64,000 bases of DNA, taken from Tritrichomonas musculus. Its lineage: Eukaryota > Parabasalia > Tritrichomonadida > Tritrichomonadidae. Within the stretch, counting starts at the first letter, position 1. Every line of letters starts with the position of its first letter. Below the pieces are notes generated by a model. It saw nothing but the letters and a program-made list of their open reading frames with translations, searched no databases and was not told the origin of the DNA. Shown piece after piece: positions 35,565-44,400 of this stretch. Made by a program: the position numbers and the translations under genes. The stretch is from NCBI GenBank assembly GCA_039105265.1, contig JAPFFF010000006.1:1488001-1552000 (forward strand), in the 5' to 3' direction.

Positions 35565-36934
35565 TTTATTACAAAATACTCTTTATAATCTTCATTCAAG
35601 TCATCAATGGAATCACAAACATATTTTGTATAAATAATTGGAATTTCAATTTCATTTTTTTCAACATCAGTTTGAGCTTTACGTCCTCGTTCAGGTTGTT
35701 CGTATGGAATTAACCCCTTGTCTGTTTTACTGAATGTGTAATATTGATTTAACAATCTACATTTAACATTTCCGTTTTGATAACAAATGAATTCAGCTAT
35801 ATCATCAAATATACGACGTCGTTTTTCATGCTTTTTTTGGGTCTTACCTCTGTCAAGATGTATCAAAATTATGTTACCACGTTTGTAATTAAGCAAGCCT
35901 TTCAACTTCTGTTTTTCATTTATCTTTCTCAATTTCATTTTCATCATTCGAATATACCTCCATTCCAAATCAACATTGTTTTGAACTTGAACTGGTGAAT
36001 AATAAATCCATTTAGTTAAAGGAACCAATCCAGAACCTTGATATTCAGATAATTCATCTTCATTATAATCATAATTCCGAAATCTCAATGAATTGTGAGG
36101 AGTGTTATTATAGAAATTCACCATTTGTCTCATGAGATTATAATCAGCAATTCTTCGATTATCCATTCCAAAAGCATTTCTAAGAGTTCTAATTACAGAA
36201 TCAACGTTTTTATGAGCGAGAGCGTAAGGGGAAGAATTAATTACAAATTTGACTGGGTAATAATCATTGATATCGCCAATTTTCAACTCAATTTTTGAGA
36301 TTGGTGACTTGATAACTTTTTTATATCCACTTTTTTTCAAAAATGCTATTAACGTTTTCAAATTAGTATTGAACAATATTTCATTTCTAACTTGATTTCT
36401 TAACTCAGGTTTATAATTGTATGCTTCTTGTAAATCATTTGAGATATCTGTTTTGAGAATTACTTTTGTATTATCTTTCAATACAATACATTCATCTTTT
36501 AAACTAACAAATCCAGATTCACCATCACATTTGATTGTCTTGAATTCAAACTTAGGATTCTTTTCAACAATTCGTTTTAAAGTTTGAGTTATTTCACTTT
36601 TATTTGACATTGGTTCCACAATCAGATATCTAGTATTCACATTTATCAAAACAAGATAGATTTGCTCTTGTTTAATTGGATGTTCAACATCTGCATAATA
36701 ATGTGAGAACATCAAATCAGCTTCCCAAGTTCCAGGTTCATTTGAGAAATTTGGTTTTGACATTTTTTTGCATGCTTTGAGTTTGAAATCAGGTATGAAT
36801 GGTTCTGTTTTAATGTTTGTGTTGAAAACAGGTTGTAAATCAGTTTCAACGTATTTGTATTTGGATTTGAATGGGTATTTCAATAATGAAGGATATTCTT
36901 TATCATAAATTCTGAGAGATTTAGTTTTCGACAT
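35558..36934 (-). CDS. Retroviral-type integrase of Maverick B
   Basis: This 458-residue protein is longer than A's because of an extra ~90-residue segment between the second catalytic region (TIKCDGESGFVSLKDE) and VIRTLRNAFG. Core landmarks are WEADLMFSHYYADV, QIYLVLINVNTRYLIVEPMS, FYNNTPHNSLRFRN and LEWRYIRMMKMKLRK, followed by a C-terminal YKRGNIILIHLDRGKTQKKH part. It inserts element B. The gene lies between the capsid gene and the small beta-rich gene, exactly as in A. Confidence 0.87.
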   Translation of the reverse strand: MSKTKSLRIYDKEYPSLLKYPFKSKYKYVETDLQPVFNTNIKTEPFIPDFKLKACKKMSKPNFSNEPGTWEADLMFSHYYADVEHPIKQEQIYLVLINVNTRYLIVEPMSNKSEITQTLKRIVEKNPKFEFKTIKCDGESGFVSLKDECIVLKDNTKVILKTDISNDLQEAYNYKPELRNQVRNEILFNTNLKTLIAFLKKSGYKKVIKSPISKIELKIGDINDYYPVKFVINSSPYALAHKNVDSVIRTLRNAFGMDNRRIADYNLMRQMVNFYNNTPHNSLRFRNYDYNEDELSEYQGSGLVPLTKWIYYSPVQVQNNVDLEWRYIRMMKMKLRKINEKQKLKGLLNYKRGNIILIHLDRGKTQKKHEKRRRIFDDIAEFICYQNGNVKCRLLNQYYTFSKTDKGLIPYEQPERGRKAQTDVEKNEIEIPIIYTKYVCDSIDDLNEDYKEYFVIKC

Positions 36935-36997
36935 TTATTATCGAAAAAGACCCAAATCAAGTGCAAAAAAAAATATCCAGAATCAAATCATACAATT

Positions 36998-38872
36998 TTA
37001 CTGATTTACTTGTGAACCAGCTGGTGTTTCATCATCAACATATTCTAAACCATTCAAACTCAATTTGAAATATGTATCTCTTGTCAAAATTAATTGTGAA
37101 GGAGGAGGATGAACAATGTTACCACTTGGTTCTAAAATGTTGTAATAAGTGTCATTCTCACCTGTGTGAATTGGTTGACCATTTACTTGAACCTGAATGT
37201 TACCAAATCCACCGTCCAATCCATCATAACAATAACCAGCTGAAGCTCGTTCAGTTTGAATATTGAAAACAAATGAAGTTGCATCGGAAAGGGTATTTTT
37301 GTATCTATTTCCATGAGAATCATTTTTGGGCATGGTGAATGAATCTTCAAATTCCTTTGTGCATTGAAGTGTAATCCCATCAAGGTCTCCAGCGGTTAAT
37401 TGATTTTCAAAGAATCTTGCGCCAATTGTGTCAACATTTTCATCTGGGAAGTTCTTTCCACCAATGTTTAAATAACAATTTTGGTAAACCGGATTCTCAA
37501 AAACAGTTAAATCATTATGATGCTTTGGAAATAGTAATGACATTGTTGTGACATTAATTAATGGTATATTCAATGTTGATTTGATTCCATTTGAAGCTGC
37601 TGCTATAGGAAATGCATGATATTCAATTTTCTGAGATGGAATTATGATTCCTTCACGAAGAATATTTTCAATACCCTGTCTAGTAGATTCACATACACCA
37701 TAACCCTGCATATTTGATTTGCAAAGTGTGATTGTCATTTGATTGCATGTCAATGTTGCAACTCCATTTGAATATTCAATGTCATGATAATTTGATTCCA
37801 AAATTTTAACAGTATCTCCTGGTGCTAAAGGAACATCAGGATTATGTGCAGCAACCATTTCAGCAAATGGACCTTTATTTACATCAGATTCACGAACATC
37901 AAATTTGGTATAATCCTCTGGAGTATAATGGAATACAACTTCTTTTGGAGTCTTATCTTCTGCAACAGGTGCTCCAGCATGCATTCTCTGATATTTGATT
38001 GTAAGAGTTTGGTCAAAAACAGCTGGTATAGTTGCTTCATTACCAATTTGTGTGAATTGACGTTTGAGCTTACCGCGAACCTTTAAATCACGAAGTTTAT
38101 CCAATTCATCAGCGGAAACAGTTTCATCATCTTCAAGGAAAGCCTTTGTTTCAGCTACTACATATGGGTCAATTACTGCCCAAACCAAACCAGCAGAAGT
38201 AACTTGAAAACGAATTGATAAATCACCAATAATTCCATTTGGAAACAAATCGAAAGCTTGAAGGGCAAGTAAATCATCAAATGGAAGGTTCAAATCAAAT
38301 TCAACTTGTGTTTTACCACTTTCTTTGAAATCCATTAGATTAACATATGTACCAGCCATTGTTTGAGAATATTGTGAAATATTTTCCCATAATGAATGAA
38401 CAAACCTACGACGCTTTTTTTCAGTTTCAGGTTTAAGAGCTGAATACAAAAATCCTTCTCGAACACATTCGTTTTGCTGATATCCAACATTAACGTTATT
38501 ATGAAGAATTTCCAGTCTGTCCAATAATTGATTTGAAGACTTAAGTCCAACAAATAATTTGTAGAAGTGTTGTGGGTCTTCGATTGAACGCAATTTGGCA
38601 AGGTCTGTGTTGAGTTGTAAATCCAATTTGACATGAAATGTTAAGAATCCTTTATCAACATCAGAAATGAAATGGTCTGGATGCGTTAAACTGATTTGAG
38701 AATATTGTCCTTGATGAAATGGTGCAGGTTGGTCATGACAATCAACAGTTCTGAATGAAAATGAGCGTGTACCATCATTAGTATTAATCATTTCACGCAT
38801 CTTATTAAATGTATCAAGAACGTTTCCTGCTTCAATTTTGTAATTATGTGCTCTTTCGTTGCGATACAACAT
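36998..38872 (-). CDS. Major capsid protein (double jelly-roll type) of Maverick B
   Basis: This 624-residue protein starts MLYRNERAHN, like A's, so the ATG at 38,872 is preferred over one 17 codons upstream. Long stretches match A (SFSFRTVDCHDQPAPF, HPDHFISDVDKGFLTFHVK, NIGGKNFPDENVDTIGARFF). The middle segment (~residues 295-370) differs and lacks A's Pro-rich insert. It forms the virion shell by family assignment. Confidence 0.82.
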   Translation of the reverse strand: MLYRNERAHNYKIEAGNVLDTFNKMREMINTNDGTRSFSFRTVDCHDQPAPFHQGQYSQISLTHPDHFISDVDKGFLTFHVKLDLQLNTDLAKLRSIEDPQHFYKLFVGLKSSNQLLDRLEILHNNVNVGYQQNECVREGFLYSALKPETEKKRRRFVHSLWENISQYSQTMAGTYVNLMDFKESGKTQVEFDLNLPFDDLLALQAFDLFPNGIIGDLSIRFQVTSAGLVWAVIDPYVVAETKAFLEDDETVSADELDKLRDLKVRGKLKRQFTQIGNEATIPAVFDQTLTIKYQRMHAGAPVAEDKTPKEVVFHYTPEDYTKFDVRESDVNKGPFAEMVAAHNPDVPLAPGDTVKILESNYHDIEYSNGVATLTCNQMTITLCKSNMQGYGVCESTRQGIENILREGIIIPSQKIEYHAFPIAAASNGIKSTLNIPLINVTTMSLLFPKHHNDLTVFENPVYQNCYLNIGGKNFPDENVDTIGARFFENQLTAGDLDGITLQCTKEFEDSFTMPKNDSHGNRYKNTLSDATSFVFNIQTERASAGYCYDGLDGGFGNIQVQVNGQPIHTGENDTYYNILEPSGNIVHPPPSQLILTRDTYFKLSLNGLEYVDDETPAGSQVNQ

Positions 38873-38922
38873 TTGATAAACAAAAAAAGTACTATTATGG
38901 GTCTTTTTTCGTAATGAAAACA

Positions 38923-39177
38923 ATGGGCATCGGAATCTTCAAAAAAATGAAAAACGCTTTTAAATCTGTAGGCAATACAATAAAGAATGTTGCAACTAAT
39001 GTTGGTAAAGCACTTCCCAAAGTTGTTGAAGTTGGTAAAAAAGTAACTAATGCTGTAAAACCTGTTTTGGGTGGAATACCTCTTATTGGTGATGCTGTTA
39101 GAGCAATTGATACAGGATTAAATTTTGCTGACAAAGGTCTTAAAATTGGTAAAAGTTTAATTGATGAAGTCACGTAA
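38923..39177 (+). CDS. 84-residue amphipathic protein, pVI-like candidate (B)
   Basis: MGIGIFKKMKNAFKSVGNTI ... GDAVRAIDTGLNFADKGLKI matches A's 84-residue protein in length and pattern, which fixes the start at 38,923 although two in-frame ATG codons lie upstream. The stop codon lies inside the first unit of a short tandem repeat with hairpins (39,166-39,245). Confidence 0.65.
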   Translation: MGIGIFKKMKNAFKSVGNTIKNVATNVGKALPKVVEVGKKVTNAVKPVLGGIPLIGDAVRAIDTGLNFADKGLKIGKSLIDEVT

Positions 39178-39250
39178 GTGCCTGAGGACACTTTGTGTTC
39201 GAAGTCACATAAGTGCCTGAGGACAACAAGTTGTCCGAAGTCACATGAAA
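39166..39250 (+). repeat. 35-36 bp tandem repeat with hairpins after the 84-residue gene
   Basis: Two full units and a partial third each begin GAAGTCAC(A/G)TAAGTG and contain CCTGAGGACA. The second unit holds the hairpin GGACAAC-AA-GTTGTCC (39,221-39,236), and the first a weaker GGACAC-TTT-GTGTTC. The stop codon of the 84-residue gene is in unit 1. The repeat is not present in A. Confidence 0.75.
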
Positions 39251-39278
39251 ATGATTAAATTGTATTTTTTTATTTTAA

Positions 39279-39815
39279 ATGGATTTGAAAGTAATTAATG
39301 AAATAACTACTGAAATAAAGAATTTTAAATCAATTGAGGAGTTCAATCTGTACTATCAGAAACACAAAGATGACATGAACAACCAGACAACTCAATATCT
39401 AAATCGGGTTTACAAAATTGTTACACCAGATGGTGTTGAATACAGAATCACAAAAAAGAATTGTCAAAAAGAAGGTACAAAACAAGTTGGGGGAGATATA
39501 TTTTTAAAGAAAGTTGTCAAAACTAATGAATTGAAAGAACTTGAACAAGATGTTATTAAAGCAGAACAACAATTGTTAAACAATCGTTGCTCAGAGCTTC
39601 GACTGAAAGTCTCAGGACTCGAAGAGTCCGTAGCGCATGATATTGAGAATCTCAAAAGTATGTTCTCACAAAATTTGTCAACTTTTGATAACGAGATTAA
39701 AGATTTGAAACAAAGCTATGAACTCAAATTCACAACATTAGATAAAAAAATTGCTGAATTAACCAAAACTGTAAATCAGATTGCCAAATATATTAATCAA
39801 CAAATGTTGGATTAG
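39279..39815 (+). CDS. Conserved Maverick coiled-coil protein, 178 residues (B)
   Basis: This is the homologue of A's 158-residue protein: LKVINEITTEIKNFKSIEEF, LYYQKHKDDMNNQTTQYLNR, YKIVTPDGVEYRITKKNC and GGDIFLKKV. A predicted coiled coil follows (~residues 85-175). A GTATTTTTTTATTTTAA leader precedes the ATG. The function is unknown. Confidence 0.7.
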   Translation: MDLKVINEITTEIKNFKSIEEFNLYYQKHKDDMNNQTTQYLNRVYKIVTPDGVEYRITKKNCQKEGTKQVGGDIFLKKVVKTNELKELEQDVIKAEQQLLNNRCSELRLKVSGLEESVAHDIENLKSMFSQNLSTFDNEIKDLKQSYELKFTTLDKKIAELTKTVNQIAKYINQQMLD

Positions 39816-39850
39816 ATTTCACATCTCACTCAAGCTAAAATATAAATATT

Positions 39851-40084
39851 TTAGATTTTATCGTATCGAGGGACAACTGAATGATTTAATGAATAAGTGT
39901 GAAAATTCAATTTTTTTGTTGTTGATACTTGAGGTTCATGTTGAATACTTCCTTTATCCTCATATTTCTTAACAGTTGGTGCAGAATTAATTCTGGTACG
40001 TTCTTTTTGCATTTTAAGTTGTAATCTATCGTAGTGATTCATTCTTTTATCATCATGAATGGTTCGTTTTTGTTCGTAGGACAT
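39851..40084 (-). CDS. 77-residue basic conserved protein (B)
   Basis: Same length and motifs as A's 30,667-30,900 (RTIHDDKR, DRLQLKMQKERTRINSAPTV). It is divergent from the 76-residue gene with ~15 bp between start codons, as in A. The shared arrangement supports both genes being real. Confidence 0.65.
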   Translation of the reverse strand: MSYEQKRTIHDDKRMNHYDRLQLKMQKERTRINSAPTVKKYEDKGSIQHEPQVSTTKKLNFHTYSLNHSVVPRYDKI

Positions 40085-40099
40085 TTTTGCTTCGATTAA

Positions 40100-40330
40100 A
40101 TGTCTGAATTAAACGAATATAAGAAGGAGATTCCTGAACTTAAACGTATCAAACGAACCCTCAAAGAAAAATGTTATGATTACAAGCAACATCTAAATAA
40201 TGTCAAATCTGGAATGCTTGGTTCCAGTGGGCTTGCTGTTCGTGAATCATTAATTGAAGATATTAATTCATTAAAGGAAAAAGTAAAAAAATTGGAAAAC
40301 GAATTGAATGAATTAGCTAACAAGGATTGA
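40100..40330 (+). CDS. 76-residue coiled-coil protein (B)
   Basis: MSELNEYKKEIPELKRIKRT, CYDYKQHLNNVKSGMLGSSG and LAVRESLIEDINSLKEKVKK match A's 30,915-31,142 almost throughout. In A this gene borders the inverted repeat; in B it is followed instead by the 200-residue gene. Confidence 0.7.
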   Translation: MSELNEYKKEIPELKRIKRTLKEKCYDYKQHLNNVKSGMLGSSGLAVRESLIEDINSLKEKVKKLENELNELANKD

Positions 40331-40367
40331 GTAATCTACGAATAAAGGTTTTTTTAGATTGAAATCA

Positions 40368-40970
40368 ATGTCGAATGTATTACGGAAAGCAAGAATATTA
40401 AGTTCTGAAAATGATGCTTCGGTAAAACAGAGCCAAGAAACTAATGTTGAAATCAAAATCAAACCTCAACATACGATTCCTCAACAAGCACATCCAGTTT
40501 ATTATCCAAACGTTCAATCATTAAATCCTCAATCTCAAACAAGGGATGTAAATTTTACTATACCGGAGGAGAATTCTCAATATCAATTTCAACCTCCAAC
40601 AAACAATCTTTCCCAAGACCGTGGAATCGTAGACCTAGGAAATGAAATTGAGGATTTGACTGTCAAGAACAAATTTTTAGAAACACTTCTTTCAATTTAT
40701 GAATTAAATCCACTTCGTGTAAATAATTACTTGGTTTGTCACTCAAATTCATTGATGGAATTAATTAAAATACTAACACATGCTGATAAAGTTGAACTTA
40801 TTATTGATGAAGATTCTGGTTGTACGGGATGTGTATCGAAGAATAAATATTTAGAAATCCAACGAATTCTTGTCACAAAAGATGGTAAATCAAATGATTT
40901 GAAATATGGTTACAATGATGTTTATGCACAACTTGTTCGATATTGTATTTCACTTAAATTATGTGTTTAA
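40368..40970 (+). CDS. Conserved Maverick protein of 200 residues (B)
   Basis: This is the homologue of A's 191-residue protein: KARILSSENDASVK, a Pro/Gln linker, NKFLETLLSIYELNPLRVNN, LMELIKILTHADKVELI and CTGCVSKNKY. The ATG at 40,368 aligns with A's start; an in-frame TTG upstream is ignored. In A the gene is in the left arm, so the two elements differ by a rearrangement. Confidence 0.75.
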   Translation: MSNVLRKARILSSENDASVKQSQETNVEIKIKPQHTIPQQAHPVYYPNVQSLNPQSQTRDVNFTIPEENSQYQFQPPTNNLSQDRGIVDLGNEIEDLTVKNKFLETLLSIYELNPLRVNNYLVCHSNSLMELIKILTHADKVELIIDEDSGCTGCVSKNKYLEIQRILVTKDGKSNDLKYGYNDVYAQLVRYCISLKLCV

Positions 40971-40980
40971 ATTTATTCAA

Positions 40981-41115
40981 ATGATTTCTGAAATTCTTTT
41001 GGGAACTATTTTGGTTGTTCATGTTATTGAATTATGCGTTTTGATGTCAATTTTCAAAGAAGATGAACCCCCTAAACTCACAGAGGAGATGCGTTCGAAG
41101 AGTAGTATACGTTAG
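40981..41115 (+). CDS. 44-residue single-span membrane protein (B)
   Basis: MISEILLGTILVVHVIELCV is a hydrophobic span, followed by DEPPKLTEEMRSKS. It is equivalent to A's 43-residue protein at 12,968-13,099, and it likewise follows the 191/200-residue gene by ~10 bp. The TAG stop overlaps the start of a GC-rich hairpin (41,111-41,145). Confidence 0.7.
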   Translation: MISEILLGTILVVHVIELCVLMSIFKEDEPPKLTEEMRSKSSIR

Positions 41116-41195
41116 GCTGTGCTCTGTGCCTTCGCCCAGCCTAACCACTCGCTCCCCCAGCTCTCCTTCAGCTGCTAGTTCGCGCTAACTAAAAT
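41111..41195. other. GC-rich hairpin cluster at the B/C junction
   Basis: GTTAGGCTG (41,111-41,119) pairs with CAGCCTAAC (41,137-41,145) as a perfect 9 bp stem. It is followed by CAGCTCTCCTTCAGCTG and TAGTTCGCGCTAACTA, further short inverted pairs. The block is strikingly GC-rich for this window and marks the change from element B to element C. Confidence 0.6.
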
Positions 41196-41415
41196 GACCA
41201 AATATCATTTCAAAAACTTATGATATCAAAAAGTTAATAATATCACAAGTTAATTAAAAGTTAATCTTAAAATTAACTTACTTCATATTGAAAATAAAAA
41301 ATAAAAAAAAAAAAAAAAAGTAAAAAGTAAATGTAAAATAAAAAAATGACAATACAAAAATAATAAATAATAAATGAAAAATAATAAATGAAAAATAATA
41401 AATGAAAATGATACT
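41196..41415. other. AT-rich, low-complexity spacer with 14 bp tandem repeat
   Basis: No gene is seen. It contains repeated TTAATTAAAAGTTAA-type words, a 17 bp A run near 41,310, and about three copies of AATAATAAATGAAA ending at the 3' end of the 1,243-residue gene. It may include the left border of element C. Confidence 0.5.
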
Positions 41416-44400
41416 TTATAGTAATGAATGTATTTCATTCTTAGTGTTATCTGCAGCTAAGATACCATTTGATGTAAAGAATGAAGAATTAATCAATATG
41501 TAATTAACTGTTGCATTGATCATGAGATTGCTACTACTTAATGGAAATTCAATATTATTTAACCAGATCTTAGTTGGTTCACATTGATATTCAAACTTAG
41601 GTGAATTATTAACGTTGAATGATATATTGATTTTGATTTCGTTTACACTGGTAACATTATCTCTGGTTTCATTATAAGTCAAATAGAGTGTTCCATCATA
41701 TGCATCAAGTTGTTTTTCGAATTGATAACGAATACTTGTACTATTTGGTACACTAAATGTATACTTAATTAGTGTTAATTTATTCACTAACGCGTCTAAC
41801 CTAGCTTTTAATGATTCATTCTCATGTTGTAGATTTGATATCTGACTGTTCATTGTTACGATTTTAGTAACATTATCACCTACTAACTTGGCTAAATCTT
41901 GTTGAGATTTAATATAATTATTTAATTTTGTCTTCAGTTCATCATTTTCACTTTTCAATGCATAATTGGTCAAATCAACAGGTTCAGGAATCTCACTTTT
42001 CAATGCTATTTTATCTTGCTTCAATATTCTTTCCGCTGATATTAATTTGGTATCGAAATAGTCTTCCCCGTTATCGATATAAAAGCACAGACCATTACTA
42101 TCACTTTTATAATAAGTTAAGTAATAAGTGGTTCCGTCGATTTCAAAAGCGACATTAACATCTCCATCTGGAGTAATAACACCATCATAGTCAAACAAAT
42201 AATCAAACTCTTTTACAAAGCCATCGTTATTTGATATTGTTCCAACAAGGCGAATTCCACTGATCAATTTGATTTTGACCTCCCATGATCCCGAACTATC
42301 TTGTACATTTTCAAATGGCACTTCAATAGATTCTTTGTATATCAAATCATTTTTGCTTCGATATTTTGCATCCGCTTCCTCTTTTGTATACAGGTTATCC
42401 ATATTAACCATATTATTTTTTAATTCATCTAATGCTTCATTTACTTCATCAACAGTTGGGAATTCATTTAAAGTAGTAGCTAGAGCTGTATCATTCTTTT
42501 CTATCTGCTCATTTAATGTATCTATCTTCTTATGTAAAGCATTTATATCACAAGTATATGCTAAATCATTTGTAGTAAATTCCATTCTTCTTTTTGTCGT
42601 ATTTTCTTTAATCTGTATTCCACCAACTCTATGTTTATTTGGGTTTGATATAACAAATGTTTTGTCATTCATTACGCAGCTAGGAAAATCTGTTGTTCCT
42701 TGGTAATTAATTGTTCCACCAGTAATATTAATAGTAACTATATTCTCTTCATAATCTACATCATTGTATTCACTAACTTTTTGCACCAAAAATCGTGCTT
42801 TGATTATTCCATCTGTGATAACATCTTCTGCTTCCAAATGAACCTCGCCATTGACATATTTACCAACAACATCTATTATGTCATCTCTAACCAAATCTGT
42901 TGATGACACACTCTTCTCTACAGTAGTTGCTAATGTTTTTATCATTGGTTTCATCGTATGACGGAATCGATTACACATATCTATTGTTGATGTTAATGTC
43001 ATAGCAACTTTGGACGGATCATCAAGTTCATCAGTAAAGTTTATTTCATTAACAGGTACATACTCCTTATCACACCATTCTATTATTGCATTTAATTTAT
43101 CTTTGTCTGTTGTTGTTGCTATTGATCTTAATAATGATCTCTGAATTGGAATAGAAATCATATCTCCAAAGAAAGGATCAGCGCCAATATCTGGCAATTC
43201 ACCAGTTAGTTTACCAGCTATATCTTCTACAACATCAGCACCTACATCAGACACTTTAGTTACAGTATTGATTAACTCTCTACCTGCACGAGCAAATGAT
43301 AATGCTTTTCCAGCAACACCTATTCCTGTAGCACCTAATACACAACCAACAGCACCTAAAGCAATACCAACATTAGCTTTCATATCTATCTTATCCACTT
43401 CTTTCTCTAAATACTTGGTCTTAGCTTGTTGTTCTGTCATTTGTGAACCAAGAGCATCTACCTTACTCTTTACTTCTTTAACATCATACGATACTACATC
43501 AACATTATTAGTTACAAGATTAAGATCAGATCTCATAGTAGTAATGTTATCTGCTGTAATAATCTTAGAAGAAGTGATATTGAAGTCTGTGTATAATGTT
43601 GTAGCAGCATTAGGATTTGGCGATACTTCATAAAATTGTTGATTAATGATATAAGCAAAAGCATTTGTTGATGAATCCCAATTAACTTCATCTATCGGAT
43701 CTGTATAGTCATGACGTAAATAGAGTACAATATCACGATTACTATACGCTTCACCACTAGCATTAGTTGGTTTGTATTTTGGTGTCATGCTCCATACATA
43801 ATTCACTCTCTCTATAGTATCTAATGCTCCTTTTAGGTCTACATACCCTCTATTGTAAACATCTCCATTACGATGTACTTCACCAACTGTAAATGATAAT
43901 CTCATACCGTGTTCTTGACCAGGAAGAGTAAGATCCAGATATAATAATTCTATATCATCTACTTTAAGTTTAGATGTTGAATAGTTTTTATAATTACATC
44001 CCATAGAAACAAGGTCATAACCATCCATTTTAGCTCCATGAAGTACGCTACTAAATCCAATGACAAGCTCATAATCTGACCCTTTAACTATACTACCATC
44101 ATGAAATTGGATCATTGTCTCATATTTACCATTTTTTGAACATTGATTCATTAACGAATATGCTAAACCATTATTGTCTTCAGGAATTGCTCTACTATTT
44201 AATGTATCACGTTTAACAGCTACCATACAACCAGTAGCTCCGTATCCATCTTTCTCTGGATCTCGTGTTTTACATTTTGCTATGATTTTACTCTGAAATC
44301 TACCTTGCATACTATCACCAATCCAATTAGAACCATTCCATGTTAAAGCCCATTTATTTCCAAAACAATATTCAGTAAATTTAAATGTAAGATTATTAGG

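Larger units (their letters stand above)
8014..41115. mobile_element. Maverick/Polinton B, split by nested Maverick A
   Basis: This element carries the fibre-like gene and a 138-residue protein on the left, and the split large protein, integrase, capsid and small-protein genes on the right. Element A (11,053-31,590) is inserted in it. Gene content and local order match A closely, except that the homologues of A's left-arm small genes lie at B's far right (40,368-41,115) and far left (8014). No polymerase or ATPase of this element and no terminal inverted repeats are visible, so B is partial as well as interrupted: one large insertion plus loss of its ends. It is older than A because A sits in it. 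Apart from the insertion, its remaining genes look open. Confidence 0.85.

Noticed and set aside
41296-41330. Poly(A) tail of a retrocopy at the 17 bp A run
   Set aside because: It sits in wider A-rich simple repeat with no flanking target duplication or retrotransposon gene.
42269-43633. Plus-strand ORFs of 121-145 residues inside the C giant gene
   Set aside because: They are antisense to long, conserved, paralogue-supported frames.
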